Shown in pieces: positions 44,853-53,306 of a DNA stretch of 64,000 nt. The notes beneath the pieces are model-generated. The model saw nothing but the letters and a program-made list of their open reading frames with translations, did no database searches and was not told the origin of the DNA. The stretch covers positions 1 to 64,000 of the forward strand of contig DATKOR010000023.1 of the NCBI GenBank assembly GCA_035524495.1, in the 5' to 3' direction. Position numbers and translations under genes: made by a program. The DNA comes from CAIKZZ01 sp035524495 (lineage in GTDB: Bacteria; Pseudomonadota; Gammaproteobacteria; Steroidobacterales; Steroidobacteraceae). Within the stretch, counting starts at the first letter, position 1. Each line of letters starts with the position of its first letter.

Positions 44853-45547
44853 CGTTACGCCTGACGGGGCTACGCCTCGCCCTGATCGCCCTCGTGTTCG
44901 CGCTGCCCGCGGTGCTGACCGTGTCCGGGTTCGTGCCGGTTGCGCGCGCGGACGCCAAGAGCAGCAGCCTCGGACCCCAGGAACTCATGGACAAGGTCTC
45001 GAAGGAGATGTTCGAGGCGCTCGACGCCAATCGGGCGGCGATCAAGAAGGATCCGGATAAGGCGACTCCGCTCGTCGACGCGATCCTGCTGCCGCACTTC
45101 GACACCGACTACGCCGCGCAGCTGGTGCTCGCGCAGAACTGGCGCACGGCGACCCCCGAGCAGCAGAAGCGCTTCGTCGCGGCGCTTTACCGCGCGCTCC
45201 TGAAGACCTATGGCGGCGCGATCGCCGACTTCACGGCCGACCGGCTGAAGCTGCTGCCGTTCCGCGGCGACCCGGCGGCGACGCAGGCGACCGTGCGCAC
45301 GCTCGTGACCCGCTCGAGCGGCGCCGTGGTCCCGGTCGACTACCGGCTGCGCAAGACCGACGACGGCTGGAAGGCCTTCGACGTCATCATCGAAGGCATC
45401 TCGTACGTCAAGAACTACCGCACCGACCTCGGCGCCGAAGTCAGCCAGAAGGGCCTCGAGTCGGTGATCGAGCGCCTGGAGCACGAGGGACTCGACGTCA
45501 AGGTCGCGGGCGAGAGCGTCGCCGGCGCGACGCACCACCAGCGCTGA
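44849..45547 (+). CDS. mlaC: Periplasmic phospholipid shuttle MlaC (copy 1)
   Basis: The 232-residue exported protein has a signal peptide ending VARADA and the MlaC fold: LLPHFDTDYAAQLVLAQNW, TYGGAIADFTADRLKLLPF, VDYRLRKTDDGWKAFDVIIE. It carries phospholipid between MlaA and MlaFEDB. GTG start overlaps mlaD (GTGA), preceded by AAGGAG. A close paralogue lies 388 bases after it. Confidence 0.92.
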   Translation: MTLRLTGLRLALIALVFALPAVLTVSGFVPVARADAKSSSLGPQELMDKVSKEMFEALDANRAAIKKDPDKATPLVDAILLPHFDTDYAAQLVLAQNWRTATPEQQKRFVAALYRALLKTYGGAIADFTADRLKLLPFRGDPAATQATVRTLVTRSSGAVVPVDYRLRKTDDGWKAFDVIIEGISYVKNYRTDLGAEVSQKGLESVIERLEHEGLDVKVAGESVAGATHHQR

Positions 45548-45554
45548 AGCGGAC

Positions 45555-45872
45555 GTGCGCGGCGCGCCCCTGTTCACGCTCGATGGCCGGGACGGCCGCT
45601 ACCGGCTGAGCGGCACGGCCGGCATCGCGAGCGCCCGCGCGCTGCTCGAGGCCGGCAGCACGGCGTTTCGCGGCCAGCCGCAGGTCGAGCTCGACCTCTC
45701 GGGCGTCTCGGCGGCCGATGGCGCGGGCCTCGCGGTGCTGCTCGCGTGGCTGTCGCGGGCCCGAAGCGCCGGCCAGACCCTGCGCTTCGTCGCCATCCCC
45801 GAGAACCTCACGGCGCTCGCGCGCGTATGCGGGGTCGATTCAATGCTAGCCTCAGCCGGCGCGAGGGCCTGA
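45555..45872 (+). CDS. mlaB: STAS-domain protein MlaB
   Basis: The 105-residue cytoplasmic protein has a STAS fold (YRLSGTAGIASARALLEAG, VELDLSGVSAADGAGLAVLLAWL with the conserved Ser region). MlaB binds MlaF and activates it. GTG start 7 bases after mlaC stop. Confidence 0.87.
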   Translation: MRGAPLFTLDGRDGRYRLSGTAGIASARALLEAGSTAFRGQPQVELDLSGVSAADGAGLAVLLAWLSRARSAGQTLRFVAIPENLTALARVCGVDSMLASAGARA

Positions 45873-45935
45873 CCAGCACGAGCCTGGCTCACAGGGCCGG
45901 ACCGAAGAGTCCAGCACGTCCGCAGGAGCCGCCAG

Positions 45936-46640
45936 ATGACGTTGCGACTGAAGGGGCCTGGCCTCGCTCTCGGCGCCGCGTTCGTGCTCGCCCTGCTCGC
46001 GGTCCTCGCCGTTTCCGCACGCGCAGTGCCCGCGCGGGCGGATGCCGGCGTCGAGGGCCCCGGGCCGCAGGCGCTGATGGACAGGATCTCGAAGGACCTG
46101 TTCCAGGCGCTCGACGCGAATCGCGCGGCGATCCGGAAGGATTCGGAGCAGGCCTATCCGATCATCGACCGGATCCTGCTGCCGCACTTCGACGTCGACT
46201 TTGCCGCGCAGCGCGTGCTCGCGCAGCACTGGCGCAGCGCCACGCCCGAGCAGCGCAAACGCTTCATCGCGGCCCTCTACAGCGCGCTTCGCAGGTCCTA
46301 CGGCGGTGCCATCGCCGACTTCACGGCCGACCGGCTGAAGCTGCTGCCGTTTCGCGGCGATCCGGCGGCGACGCAGGCGATGGTGCACACCCTCGTGCGG
46401 CGCTCGAGCGGCACCGAGGTGCACGTCGACTATCACCTGCGCAAGACCGCCGACGGCTGGAAGGCCGACGACGTCATCATCGAGGGCCTGTCGTACGTGA
46501 GGACCTTCCAGAGCGATCTCGGTGGCGCGATCAGCAAGCAGGGACTCGAGGCGGTGATCGCGCGCCTCGAGCGCGAGGGTCTCGATGCGAAGGTGCCGCT
46601 GGAGGGCACCGCAGCCGCCGCCACGCGTCACGAGCCCTGA
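45936..46640 (+). CDS. Second MlaC-family protein, tandem paralogue
   Basis: The 234-residue exported protein aligns with MlaC copy 1 from the first codon to near the C-terminus; shared stretches include ALDANRAAI and YGGAIADFTADRLKLLPFRG. Even the ribosome-binding site (GGAGCCGCCA) is the same. About 70 bases (46309-46378 against 45223-45292) differ at only two positions. The signal peptide ends VPARADA. Both copies look intact. It may be a duplicate shuttle with altered partner or lipid preference; unproven. Confidence 0.9.
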   Translation: MTLRLKGPGLALGAAFVLALLAVLAVSARAVPARADAGVEGPGPQALMDRISKDLFQALDANRAAIRKDSEQAYPIIDRILLPHFDVDFAAQRVLAQHWRSATPEQRKRFIAALYSALRRSYGGAIADFTADRLKLLPFRGDPAATQAMVHTLVRRSSGTEVHVDYHLRKTADGWKADDVIIEGLSYVRTFQSDLGGAISKQGLEAVIARLEREGLDAKVPLEGTAAAATRHEP

Positions 46641-46661
46641 GGCTCGAACACCAGGGCGTTG

Positions 46662-47600
46662 CTAGCGCGAGTCCGCGGTCGCGCCCGCCGTCGCATCACC
46701 CGCGGTCGGCGCCTCGGGCGGCGGTTGCTTCGGCGGCTCGGGTGCCGGCACGGGCGCTGATGGTGCCGCGCCTTCGGCGGCCGGAGGCGGTGACTCCGGC
46801 TGCGCCTGCGTGGTCGGCGGTGGCGAGGCGGTCCCGGCCGGGGCCTCGCCCTCCGGCTCATCGTAGGTCTCTTCGGGCATGTTGCCGTCGCGCACCAGGT
46901 ATTCGCGGTGCGTCACATAGGCGTTGCGAATGACCGCATAGCGATCGAAGGCCTGCTTGAGCGCCTCGTCGGTCGACAGCAGCGCCGTGCGCGTGTCGAC
47001 GACCCGCAGCGCATACAGGCCGTACTCGGTCGTCTTCGAGTTGAGGTAGGTGCGGTGCGTCCTCGTGAGCCAGTAGTCGCCGCCCGAGTAGTGGTCGACG
47101 ACCCGGCCCGGCGCATCGCGCACGTCCGACGGCCCGAGGAACGGCAGCATCAGGTAGGGTCCCGGCGGCACCCCCCAGCGGCCGAGCGTCTGCCCGAAAT
47201 CCTCGTCGTGGATCGGCAGGCCGAACTTCGTTGCGGGATCGAAGAGCCCGCCGATGCCGATCGTGGTGTTGGTGACGAAGCGCAGCGCGTCGCTGCCGGC
47301 GTCGCTGAACTTCGCCTGCAGCGCGTCGTTGAGCATCACGGTCGGATAGGAGAGGTTCGCGAGGAAGTTGCCGACGACGCGCCGGGCCGGTGCCGGGACC
47401 ACGGCGCGGTAGGCCTTCGCGACCGGGCGCGCGAGCATCCGGTCGAAGGCGTCGTTGAACGCGAACGTCGCGCGGTTGAGCCTCTCGAGCGGGTCCTTCG
47501 GCGCGTTGTCGGCGAGCGCCGGCTGCGCCGCAAGCACCGCGAGCAGCGTGGCCGCCAGCGTCCGTCGGGCGTTCCGGCCCGCAAGCCTTGTTACGCGCAT
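46662..47600 (-). CDS. mlaA: MlaA (VacJ)-family outer-membrane lipid asymmetry protein
   Basis: The 312-residue protein has MlaA segments DPLERLNRATFAFNDAFDR, LNDALQAKF, FVTNTTIGIGGLFDPA, GLPIHDEDFGQTLGRWGV and GPYLMLPFLGPS. MlaA removes phospholipid from the outer leaflet and passes it to MlaC. The signal peptide ends AAQPALADN, with no lipobox Cys, so it is not an obvious lipoprotein. After about residue 250 there is a Pro/Ala-rich tail. Convergent with mlaC copy 2 (21-base gap). GGAGGGAG precedes ATG 47600. Confidence 0.9.
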   Translation of the reverse strand: MRVTRLAGRNARRTLAATLLAVLAAQPALADNAPKDPLERLNRATFAFNDAFDRMLARPVAKAYRAVVPAPARRVVGNFLANLSYPTVMLNDALQAKFSDAGSDALRFVTNTTIGIGGLFDPATKFGLPIHDEDFGQTLGRWGVPPGPYLMLPFLGPSDVRDAPGRVVDHYSGGDYWLTRTHRTYLNSKTTEYGLYALRVVDTRTALLSTDEALKQAFDRYAVIRNAYVTHREYLVRDGNMPEETYDEPEGEAPAGTASPPPTTQAQPESPPPAAEGAAPSAPVPAPEPPKQPPPEAPTAGDATAGATADSR

Positions 47601-47644
47601 TGCTCCCTCCCTGCCGCGCGAGGAGTCTAGCAGTACCTTCGGGA

Positions 47645-49171
47645 TCAGCGCCGGCCGTCGGGGGGCTGGGTCGGCAGCGGCTCGCCGCGATCGACCGCCG
47701 CTTGGACGCGCGGCGGCAGATATTCCTTGAGCTCGTCGATGCGCGCCTTGTAGCGGCTGCGTTGCACGAGCGTCAGGTTCGGCGTCGCGAGCGCGAGCCG
47801 CAGCGTCTCGATCGCGAGCGTCAGGTCGCCGCTCATGACGTGGTATTCCGCCATGTAGTAGTTGGCCTCGGCGGCCTCGCCTGCGGCGCTGGCCGCGAGC
47901 GCGATCTGGCGCACCTGCGCCTGGGTCGGCGGCACGTTGTTGAAGAGGTCGAGCAGCACCGCGTGCGCGAGGCGCGCATCGCCCGCGCGCATCAGCGTCT
48001 CGGCGTAGCGCACCGTGACCGGCACGTTGCGCGGAAAGAGCTCTTTCGCGCGCGCCAGCACCGTGCGCGAGCCCTCGATGTCGCCCGCCCCGAGCAGCGC
48101 CTGGCCGAGCGCCGAGTGGTACTCGATGGTGTCGGGGTGGCGGTTCACGAGGTCGCGCAGGATCGGCACGGCCTCGTTCGGCGCATTGGCCTGCATCAGG
48201 CCGAGCGCGCGCCCGTAGTAGCGGTAGTCGGCGACTGCGAAGTCGGCGGCCGCGGCGTCGGCGTAGACGTCGCGCGGATTGTCCTCGGGCCCGAGCGTCA
48301 TCACGCGGATGCGCTCGCGGGCGAGCCGGTAGCCCGTGGTGTCGACCGGCCGCACGATCGGGTACTGCGTCGCGCGGCTCTTGGCCTCGGCGACGCGGCC
48401 GCTGGTCACCGGGTGGGTCTGCAGGAACTCGAGGATCTTGGCGTTGGGGCCCGGATGGCCCATCCGCCGCTCGAGCGTCTCGAAGAACGAACCCATCGCG
48501 TTCGGGTCGTAGCCGGCCGCCGCCATGACGCCGATGCCGACGCGGTCGGCCTCGTACTCGTTCTCGCGCGAGAAGTTGAGCTGGTGCTGCAGCGCCGCGC
48601 TCTGGCCCGCCATGACGCCCGCCATGCCGACGTTGGCGTTGCCGGACACTGCGCCAACGAGGATCGCCGCGAGCATCGCGGCGGCGGAGGCGAGGCTCGC
48701 CTTGCTCTGGTTCTGGATGCTGCGCGCGATGTGGCGCTGCGTGACGTGGGAGATCTCGTGCGCGAGGACGCCGGCGAGCTCGCTCTCGCTCGCGGTGGCG
48801 AGCAGCAGGCCCGCGTTGACGCACACGAAGCCGCCCGGCAGCGCGAAGGCGTTGATGCCGCGGTCCTTGACGACGAAGAACGTGAACTTGATCGTGCCTT
48901 CCTGCGCGTGGCTCGCGAGCCGCGCGCCGACCGAGTTGATGTACTCGTTGATTTCCGGGTCGTCGAGGATCTGCCCCTGGTCCTGCAGGCCCTGGATGAT
49001 CATCGCGCCGATCTTGTACTCGTCGCTGCCGGTCAGCACCGCGTCGGCCGGGGTCCCGATGTCGGGCAGCTCCTGCGCGGCCGGCGAGGCGGCGAGCGAG
49101 GCCTCGACGGTCAGCGCCGTGATTGTCAAGGCGAGGAGCAGGCGGCGCAGCGGGGCGGCGAGGGCTGGCAT
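47645..49171 (-). CDS. Periplasmic M48 metalloprotease with TPRs, BepA-like
   Basis: The 508-residue protein has a signal peptide (about 1-27), an M48 protease domain with zinc motif LAHEISHVTQRH and third ligand Glu in ENEYEADRVG, and a C-terminal TPR array (about 330-490). E. coli BepA degrades misassembled LptD and other outer-membrane proteins. Upstream of mlaA on the same strand, which fits an envelope-maintenance group. Confidence 0.9.
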   Translation of the reverse strand: MPALAAPLRRLLLALTITALTVEASLAASPAAQELPDIGTPADAVLTGSDEYKIGAMIIQGLQDQGQILDDPEINEYINSVGARLASHAQEGTIKFTFFVVKDRGINAFALPGGFVCVNAGLLLATASESELAGVLAHEISHVTQRHIARSIQNQSKASLASAAAMLAAILVGAVSGNANVGMAGVMAGQSAALQHQLNFSRENEYEADRVGIGVMAAAGYDPNAMGSFFETLERRMGHPGPNAKILEFLQTHPVTSGRVAEAKSRATQYPIVRPVDTTGYRLARERIRVMTLGPEDNPRDVYADAAAADFAVADYRYYGRALGLMQANAPNEAVPILRDLVNRHPDTIEYHSALGQALLGAGDIEGSRTVLARAKELFPRNVPVTVRYAETLMRAGDARLAHAVLLDLFNNVPPTQAQVRQIALAASAAGEAAEANYYMAEYHVMSGDLTLAIETLRLALATPNLTLVQRSRYKARIDELKEYLPPRVQAAVDRGEPLPTQPPDGRR

Positions 49172-49220
49172 GACTGGCCGTTAGGACCGTGCGCCGCGGG
49201 GATGGTTCACTGGCCGGGCG

Positions 49221-50633
49221 TCACAGGCTGTCGGAGGCGAAGTCGGCCAGCCGCGAGCGCTCGCCGCGCACCAGCGTCACGTGGCCGGAGTGCGGCCAGC
49301 CGCGAAAGCGGTTGACGACGTAAGTCAGGCCGGAGGTGGTCTCGGTGAGGTAGGGCGTGTCGATCTGCGCGATGTTGCCGAGGCAGATCAGCTTCGTGCC
49401 GGGGCCTGCGCGCGTCACCAGCGCCTTCATCTGCTTCGGGGTCAGGTTCTGCGCCTCGTCGAGGATCAGGAAGCGGCTCAGGAACGTGCGGCCGCGCATG
49501 AAGTTCAGGCTGCGGATCTTGATCCGGCTGCGCAGCAGATCGTTGGTCGCCGCGCGCGCCCAGTTGCCACCCTCCTGGCCCTGCGTCAGCACCTCGAGGT
49601 TGTCCATCAGCGCGCCCATCCACGGCTCCATCTTCTCCTCCTCGGTGCCGGGGAGGAAGCCGATGTCTTCGCCGAGCGGGATCGTCACGCGCGTCATGAT
49701 GATCTCGTTGAAGCGCCGGTTGTCGAGCGTCTGCGCAAGTCCTGCGGCCAGCGTCAGCAGCGTCTTGCCGGTGCCGGCCGGGCCGAGCACGGTGACGAAG
49801 TCGATTTCGGGGTCCATCAGCAGGTTGAGCGCGAAGTTCTGCTCGCGGTTGCGCGCCGTCACGCCCCAGACGTTGTGGCGCTCGGTCCGGAAGTCGTGCA
49901 CCAGCTCGACGACCGCCTCGTCGCCCGCGACGCTGCGGACCGTCGCCTCGACGCCGTTCGGCGTGTCCTCGTAGAGGAACAGGTTCGGGTGCCACTCGCG
50001 CACCGCCGGGCCGCGCAGCCGGTAGAAGGTGCGCGCGTGCTCCTTCCAGGACTGCATGTCGGCGCCGTGGCGCTCCCAGAAGTCCGGCGGCAGCGCCTGC
50101 GTGCCGGTGTAGAGGAGGTCGGCGTCCTCGATCGTCTGGTCGCTGAAGTAGTCCTCGGCGTGCACGCCGAGGATCGCGGCCTTGATCCTCAGGTTGATGT
50201 CCTTCGACACCAGCGTCACCTCGGCGTCGGCGTGCGCGCGCTTCAACGCCAGTGCCTGGCCGAGGATCGCGTTGTCGGCGCCGTGGCCGGGAAGATCCGG
50301 GAGGCCGGCGTCGAGGTTCTTGGTCTGGAAGAACAGGCGTCCAGCCGGCGGGCGCTTGCCGCTGCTGCCGTTCAGCACGTTCGGCATCGCCAGCCCGACG
50401 TCGATCTGCTCCTTGGTCGCGCCCTGCATGAGCTCGTCGAGGAAGCGGCTGACCTGCCGCACGTTGCGGGCCGATTCCGACAGGCCTTTCTTGCCCGCGT
50501 CGAGCTCCTCGAGCACGATCATCGGGATGTAGATGTCGTGTTCCTCGAAGCGGAAGATCGCGGTCGGGTCGTGCATCAGGACGTTGGTGTCCAGCACGAA
50601 TATGCGGCGCTTGGCGCGCGCGGTTCGCGTCAT
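49221..50633 (-). CDS. PhoH2: PIN-domain RNase fused to PhoH ATPase
   Basis: The 470-residue protein has an N-terminal PIN nuclease domain (FVLDTNVLMHDP, acidic residues in VLEELD) and a C-terminal PhoH helicase-like ATPase with Walker A VLGPAGTGKTLLTLAAG and Walker B RFLILDEAQNLTPKQMK. PhoH2 proteins unwind and cleave RNA. In some bacteria they pair with a small PhoAT antitoxin; none is seen here. Confidence 0.9.
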   Translation of the reverse strand: MTRTARAKRRIFVLDTNVLMHDPTAIFRFEEHDIYIPMIVLEELDAGKKGLSESARNVRQVSRFLDELMQGATKEQIDVGLAMPNVLNGSSGKRPPAGRLFFQTKNLDAGLPDLPGHGADNAILGQALALKRAHADAEVTLVSKDINLRIKAAILGVHAEDYFSDQTIEDADLLYTGTQALPPDFWERHGADMQSWKEHARTFYRLRGPAVREWHPNLFLYEDTPNGVEATVRSVAGDEAVVELVHDFRTERHNVWGVTARNREQNFALNLLMDPEIDFVTVLGPAGTGKTLLTLAAGLAQTLDNRRFNEIIMTRVTIPLGEDIGFLPGTEEEKMEPWMGALMDNLEVLTQGQEGGNWARAATNDLLRSRIKIRSLNFMRGRTFLSRFLILDEAQNLTPKQMKALVTRAGPGTKLICLGNIAQIDTPYLTETTSGLTYVVNRFRGWPHSGHVTLVRGERSRLADFASDSL

Positions 50634-50645
50634 CGTGGGCCCTGC

Positions 50646-51110
50646 CTACAGCGCGCGGGCCGCGGCGAGCACTGCTTCGGCGTGGCCGTCGACCTTGACC
50701 TTGCGCCATTCGTGGCGCAGTACGCCCTCGGCGTCGAGCAGGAAGGTGCTGCGCTCGACGCCCAGGTACTTCCTGCCGTACATGCTCTTCTCCTTGATGA
50801 CGTCGAAGAGCTTGCAGACCCGCTGCTCCGGATCGGCGAGCAGCTCGAACGGAAACCGGTACTTCTGCTTGAACTTCTCGTGCGAGGCGACGCTGTCGGG
50901 CGACACGCCGACGATCAGCGCGCCGGCCTTCTTGAAGTCGGCCGCGAGGTCGCGAAACGCCTCGCCTTCCTTGGTGCAGCCGGAGGTGTTGTCGCGCGGG
51001 TAGAAGTAGAGCACCAGCGCTGTGCCGGCCGCGTCCTTGAGGCGCCAGCGTCCGGCGGTCGAGTCGCCTGCGAAATCGGGAATCTTCTTGCCGAGGGCCG
51101 GTGCCGCCAT
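50646..51110 (-). CDS. bcp: Thioredoxin-dependent peroxiredoxin (Bcp/PrxQ)
   Basis: The 154-residue enzyme reduces peroxides. The peroxidatic Cys is in YPRDNTSGCTKEGEAF. The E. coli-type resolving Cys five residues later is absent; a Cys in EQRVCKLFDV could serve, as in the PrxQ subgroup of Xylella. Continues with KSMYGRKYLGVERSTFLLD. The gcvR-bcp order matches E. coli. Confidence 0.92.
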   Translation of the reverse strand: MAAPALGKKIPDFAGDSTAGRWRLKDAAGTALVLYFYPRDNTSGCTKEGEAFRDLAADFKKAGALIVGVSPDSVASHEKFKQKYRFPFELLADPEQRVCKLFDVIKEKSMYGRKYLGVERSTFLLDAEGVLRHEWRKVKVDGHAEAVLAAARAL

Positions 51111-51128
51111 GTCGTCGTCGGGCCTCCG

Positions 51129-51659
51129 TCAGCTCTTGACCGGTTCGAGGATCGCGTCGAGGTTGAGGTGGTCGCAGAAGTCCATGAACTCCTCGCGCAG
51201 TACGCCGAGGTGGATCCGGCTCGGCACGTTGATCACGAGCCGGAGCGAGAACATCGGCGCGCCGGTGTGGGCCGCCGGATAGCTGCGGGTGTCGAGCTCG
51301 GCGATGTCGATGCCGCGCGCCGAGAAGAACCCCGACACCGACGAGACGATGCCCGACTGGTCGAGGCAGACGATGTCGACCGAGTACGGCAGCATGTCGC
51401 CGCGCACGGCGCGCTGCTCGGTGCGGCGCATCTGCACGGCGATTTCGCCGGCGTCGGCGACCTTCTTGATCTCGGTCTCGATCTTGGCGAGCGAGTGCCA
51501 GTTGCCCGAGATCAGCAGCGCCATCGTGAATTCGCTGCCGAGGGCCGACATCCGGCTTTCGACAATGTTGCCGCCGCAATCAGCGATCACTCGGGTCAGG
51601 TCGTGCACCATGCCGGTGCGGTCACTGCCAATGGCAGACAGGGCGATCAGCTGCTTCAT
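51129..51659 (-). CDS. gcvR: Glycine cleavage system repressor-like protein with tandem ACT domains
   Basis: The 176-residue protein has two ACT domains (1-80 and about 90-170), beginning IALSAIGSDRTGMVHDLTRV, as in GcvR, which sequesters GcvA when glycine is present. Divergent from dapA and followed by bcp, the E. coli order dapA-gcvR-bcp. Regulatory target inferred. Confidence 0.87.
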   Translation of the reverse strand: MKQLIALSAIGSDRTGMVHDLTRVIADCGGNIVESRMSALGSEFTMALLISGNWHSLAKIETEIKKVADAGEIAVQMRRTEQRAVRGDMLPYSVDIVCLDQSGIVSSVSGFFSARGIDIAELDTRSYPAAHTGAPMFSLRLVINVPSRIHLGVLREEFMDFCDHLNLDAILEPVKS

Positions 51660-51804
51660 CCGGGGCGGTCGGCTCAGGGCGGGGGCGGTAGAACGGCTAG
51701 TGTACCCCCGGGCCCCCGGCCGTGGGAAACCCGCGGCGACCGTTTGCTTGCGCCGGCCGGCGCCGGATCAGTACCATGCCCGGCCCACGCCTCGCGAGAC
51801 CCCG

Positions 51805-52686
51805 ATGTACAGCGGCAGCATTGTCGCCCTCGTCACGCCGATGACCGCTTCGGGCGAGATCGACTTCGCCGCGTGGGATGCGCTCGTGGAATGGCACCTC
51901 GCCGAGGGCAGCGACGGGCTCGTCGTCTGCGGCACGACCGGCGAGTCGCCGACCGTCACGCTCGCGGAGGCGGTCGAGCTCACGCGGCGCGCGAGCGCCC
52001 GGGTCCGCGGCCGCGTGCCGCTGATCGCCGGCAGCGGGACCAACGACACCGCGCGCAGCATCGAGCGCACGCGCGAGCTTGCCGAGGCGGGCGCGGACGC
52101 GGTGCTGGTCGTGACGCCGTACTACAACCGCCCGACCCAGGACGGGCTCTTCCAGCATTTCACCGCGATCGCCGACGACTCGAGCGTGCCGGTGATCCTC
52201 TACAACGTGCCGTCGCGGACGGGCGTCGACCTGTTGCCCGATACCGCGGCGCGGCTCGCGAGCCACCCGCGGATCGTGTCGCTCAAGGAGGCGACCGGGA
52301 ACCTCGCGCGGCTCGCCGAGCTCCAACAGCGCTGCGGCGCGGAGCTCGAGCTGCTGTCGGGCGACGATCCGACCGCCGCCGACGCGATCCTCGCCGGCGC
52401 GCGCGGCGTGATCTCGGTCACGGCGAACGTCGCGCCGCGCGCGATGCGCGAGCTCGCCGGCACGGCGCTGCGCGGCGACGCCGAGCGCGCCCGCGAGTTC
52501 GATGCGCGACTGCAGGTGCTGCATCGCGCCCTGTTCGTCGAGCCGAACCCGATCCCGGTCAAGTGGGGCGTCGAGCGACTCGGGCTGATCGGCGCCGGGA
52601 TCCGGCTGCCGCTGACGCCGCTGGCGGGCGAGTATCATGGAACGGTGCGCGAAGCGATGCGCGCCGCGGGGGTTCAATGCGATTGA
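51805..52686 (+). CDS. dapA: 4-hydroxy-tetrahydrodipicolinate synthase
   Basis: The 293-residue aldolase condenses pyruvate with aspartate semialdehyde in lysine and diaminopimelate synthesis. Schiff-base Lys is in IVSLKEATGN; catalytic Tyr in TPYYNRPTQ; Thr-Thr in GTTGESPTV. ATG at 51805 begins MYSGSIVALVTPM as in DapA; the open frame before it overlaps gcvR and is not coding. A lipoprotein gene overlaps the last 10 bases. Confidence 0.95.
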   Translation: MYSGSIVALVTPMTASGEIDFAAWDALVEWHLAEGSDGLVVCGTTGESPTVTLAEAVELTRRASARVRGRVPLIAGSGTNDTARSIERTRELAEAGADAVLVVTPYYNRPTQDGLFQHFTAIADDSSVPVILYNVPSRTGVDLLPDTAARLASHPRIVSLKEATGNLARLAELQQRCGAELELLSGDDPTAADAILAGARGVISVTANVAPRAMRELAGTALRGDAERAREFDARLQVLHRALFVEPNPIPVKWGVERLGLIGAGIRLPLTPLAGEYHGTVREAMRAAGVQCD

Positions 52687-52958
52687 TTCGACGACTCATG
52701 GCCGCCGGTGCGCTCGTCGCGCTCGGCGGCTGCCACCTGATGACCGAAGACTGCACGAAGCGCCAGCCGTACGAGGGCGCGAGCAGCGTCCCGCAGCTGC
52801 GCGCGGCCGAAGGCTTGCCGAACGCGAACACCAAGAACGCGCTCAAGATCCCCGACGCCGCCGGCGAGCCGAAGCCGCGCAAGTCGACCGATGCCTGCCT
52901 CGACCGGCCGCCGCCGTTCTACGCGGACCGCCCGAAGCCGCCGGCGCCCGCGCCGTAG
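52677..52958 (+). CDS. Small lipoprotein at the bamC position
   Basis: The 93-residue protein has a lipoprotein signal with lipobox LGGC (Cys at about 19), then a Pro-rich mature part of about 75 residues with no globular look (PQLRAAEGLPNANTKNALKI, ending PKPPAPAP). In E. coli the gene after dapA is bamC, whose unstructured N-terminus lies on BamD. This could be a reduced BamC that kept only such a segment. That idea rests on position and composition. Its ATG overlaps the dapA end. Confidence 0.75.
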   Translation: MRLIRRLMAAGALVALGGCHLMTEDCTKRQPYEGASSVPQLRAAEGLPNANTKNALKIPDAAGEPKPRKSTDACLDRPPPFYADRPKPPAPAP

Positions 52959-52972
52959 CGGCATTGGCCGCG

Positions 52973-53001
52973 TTGCCTCGCGACGTCCCCGCGGTTAGGC
53001 T
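52973..53001 (+). promoter_or_regulatory. Promoter of tRNA-Ser
   Basis: -35 TTGCCT (52973-52978), 17-base spacer, -10 TAGGCT (52996-53001). The expected start falls a few bases before the mature tRNA 5' end at 53012. Confidence 0.5.
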
Positions 53002-53011
53002 TCGCCCCGCC

Positions 53012-53102
53012 GGAGAGGTGGCCGAGCGGTCGAAGGCGCTGGACTGGAATTCCAGTAATACCCAAAAGGTATTCGTGGGTTCGAATCCCACCCTCTCCGC
53101 CA
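53012..53102 (+). tRNA. tRNA-Ser (anticodon GGA)
   Basis: Acceptor arms GGAGAGG/CCTCTCC pair perfectly, followed by G and encoded CCA (53100-53102). Anticodon stem CTGGA/TCCAG encloses the loop CTGGAAT with anticodon GGA, reading UCC and UCU. The long variable arm (TACC...GGTA type) and T arm with GTTCGAATC are class II serine features. 91 bases with CCA. The hairpin GCGGAC/GTCCGC at 53117-53137 may end the transcript, but has no T-run. Confidence 0.95.
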
Positions 53103-53197
53103 CTTCGATCGCGGGCGCGGACGCGCGCGGTGTCCGCACCGGCAATCGGTTAAAATACAGTGAGTTAGCAGATCATTCTCGCGTTCGGGCTTGCGAA

Positions 53198-53226
53198 TTG
53201 ACGCTCCGGATACCCCCGTGTAACGT
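53198..53226 (+). promoter_or_regulatory. Candidate promoter of the SRP RNA
   Basis: -35 TTGACG (53198-53203), exactly 17 bases, -10 TAACGT (53221-53226). Transcription would begin about 75 bases before the folded SRP RNA, needing 5' processing; a closer promoter was not obvious. Confidence 0.4.
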
Positions 53227-53306
53227 CGCGCAGCCTCGGCAATCCCCGGTTCCGGCTCGCGCGGCGTTCGACGCCGGGCCCCTCAACACTGGACGATGAT
53301 TTCCAT

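Noticed and set aside
49221..50645. phoH2 as a toxin of a PhoAT-PhoH2 toxin-antitoxin pair
   Set aside because: The space upstream (12 bases to bcp) holds no antitoxin gene.
49281..52958. Plus-strand open frame of over 1,200 codons opposite phoH2, bcp and gcvR
   Set aside because: Only its last 93 codons (52677-52958) look like a protein; the rest is antisense to recognised genes.
52637..53299. Plus-strand frame running through the small lipoprotein, tRNA-Ser and beyond
   Set aside because: It passes through a certain tRNA gene and shows no protein features.
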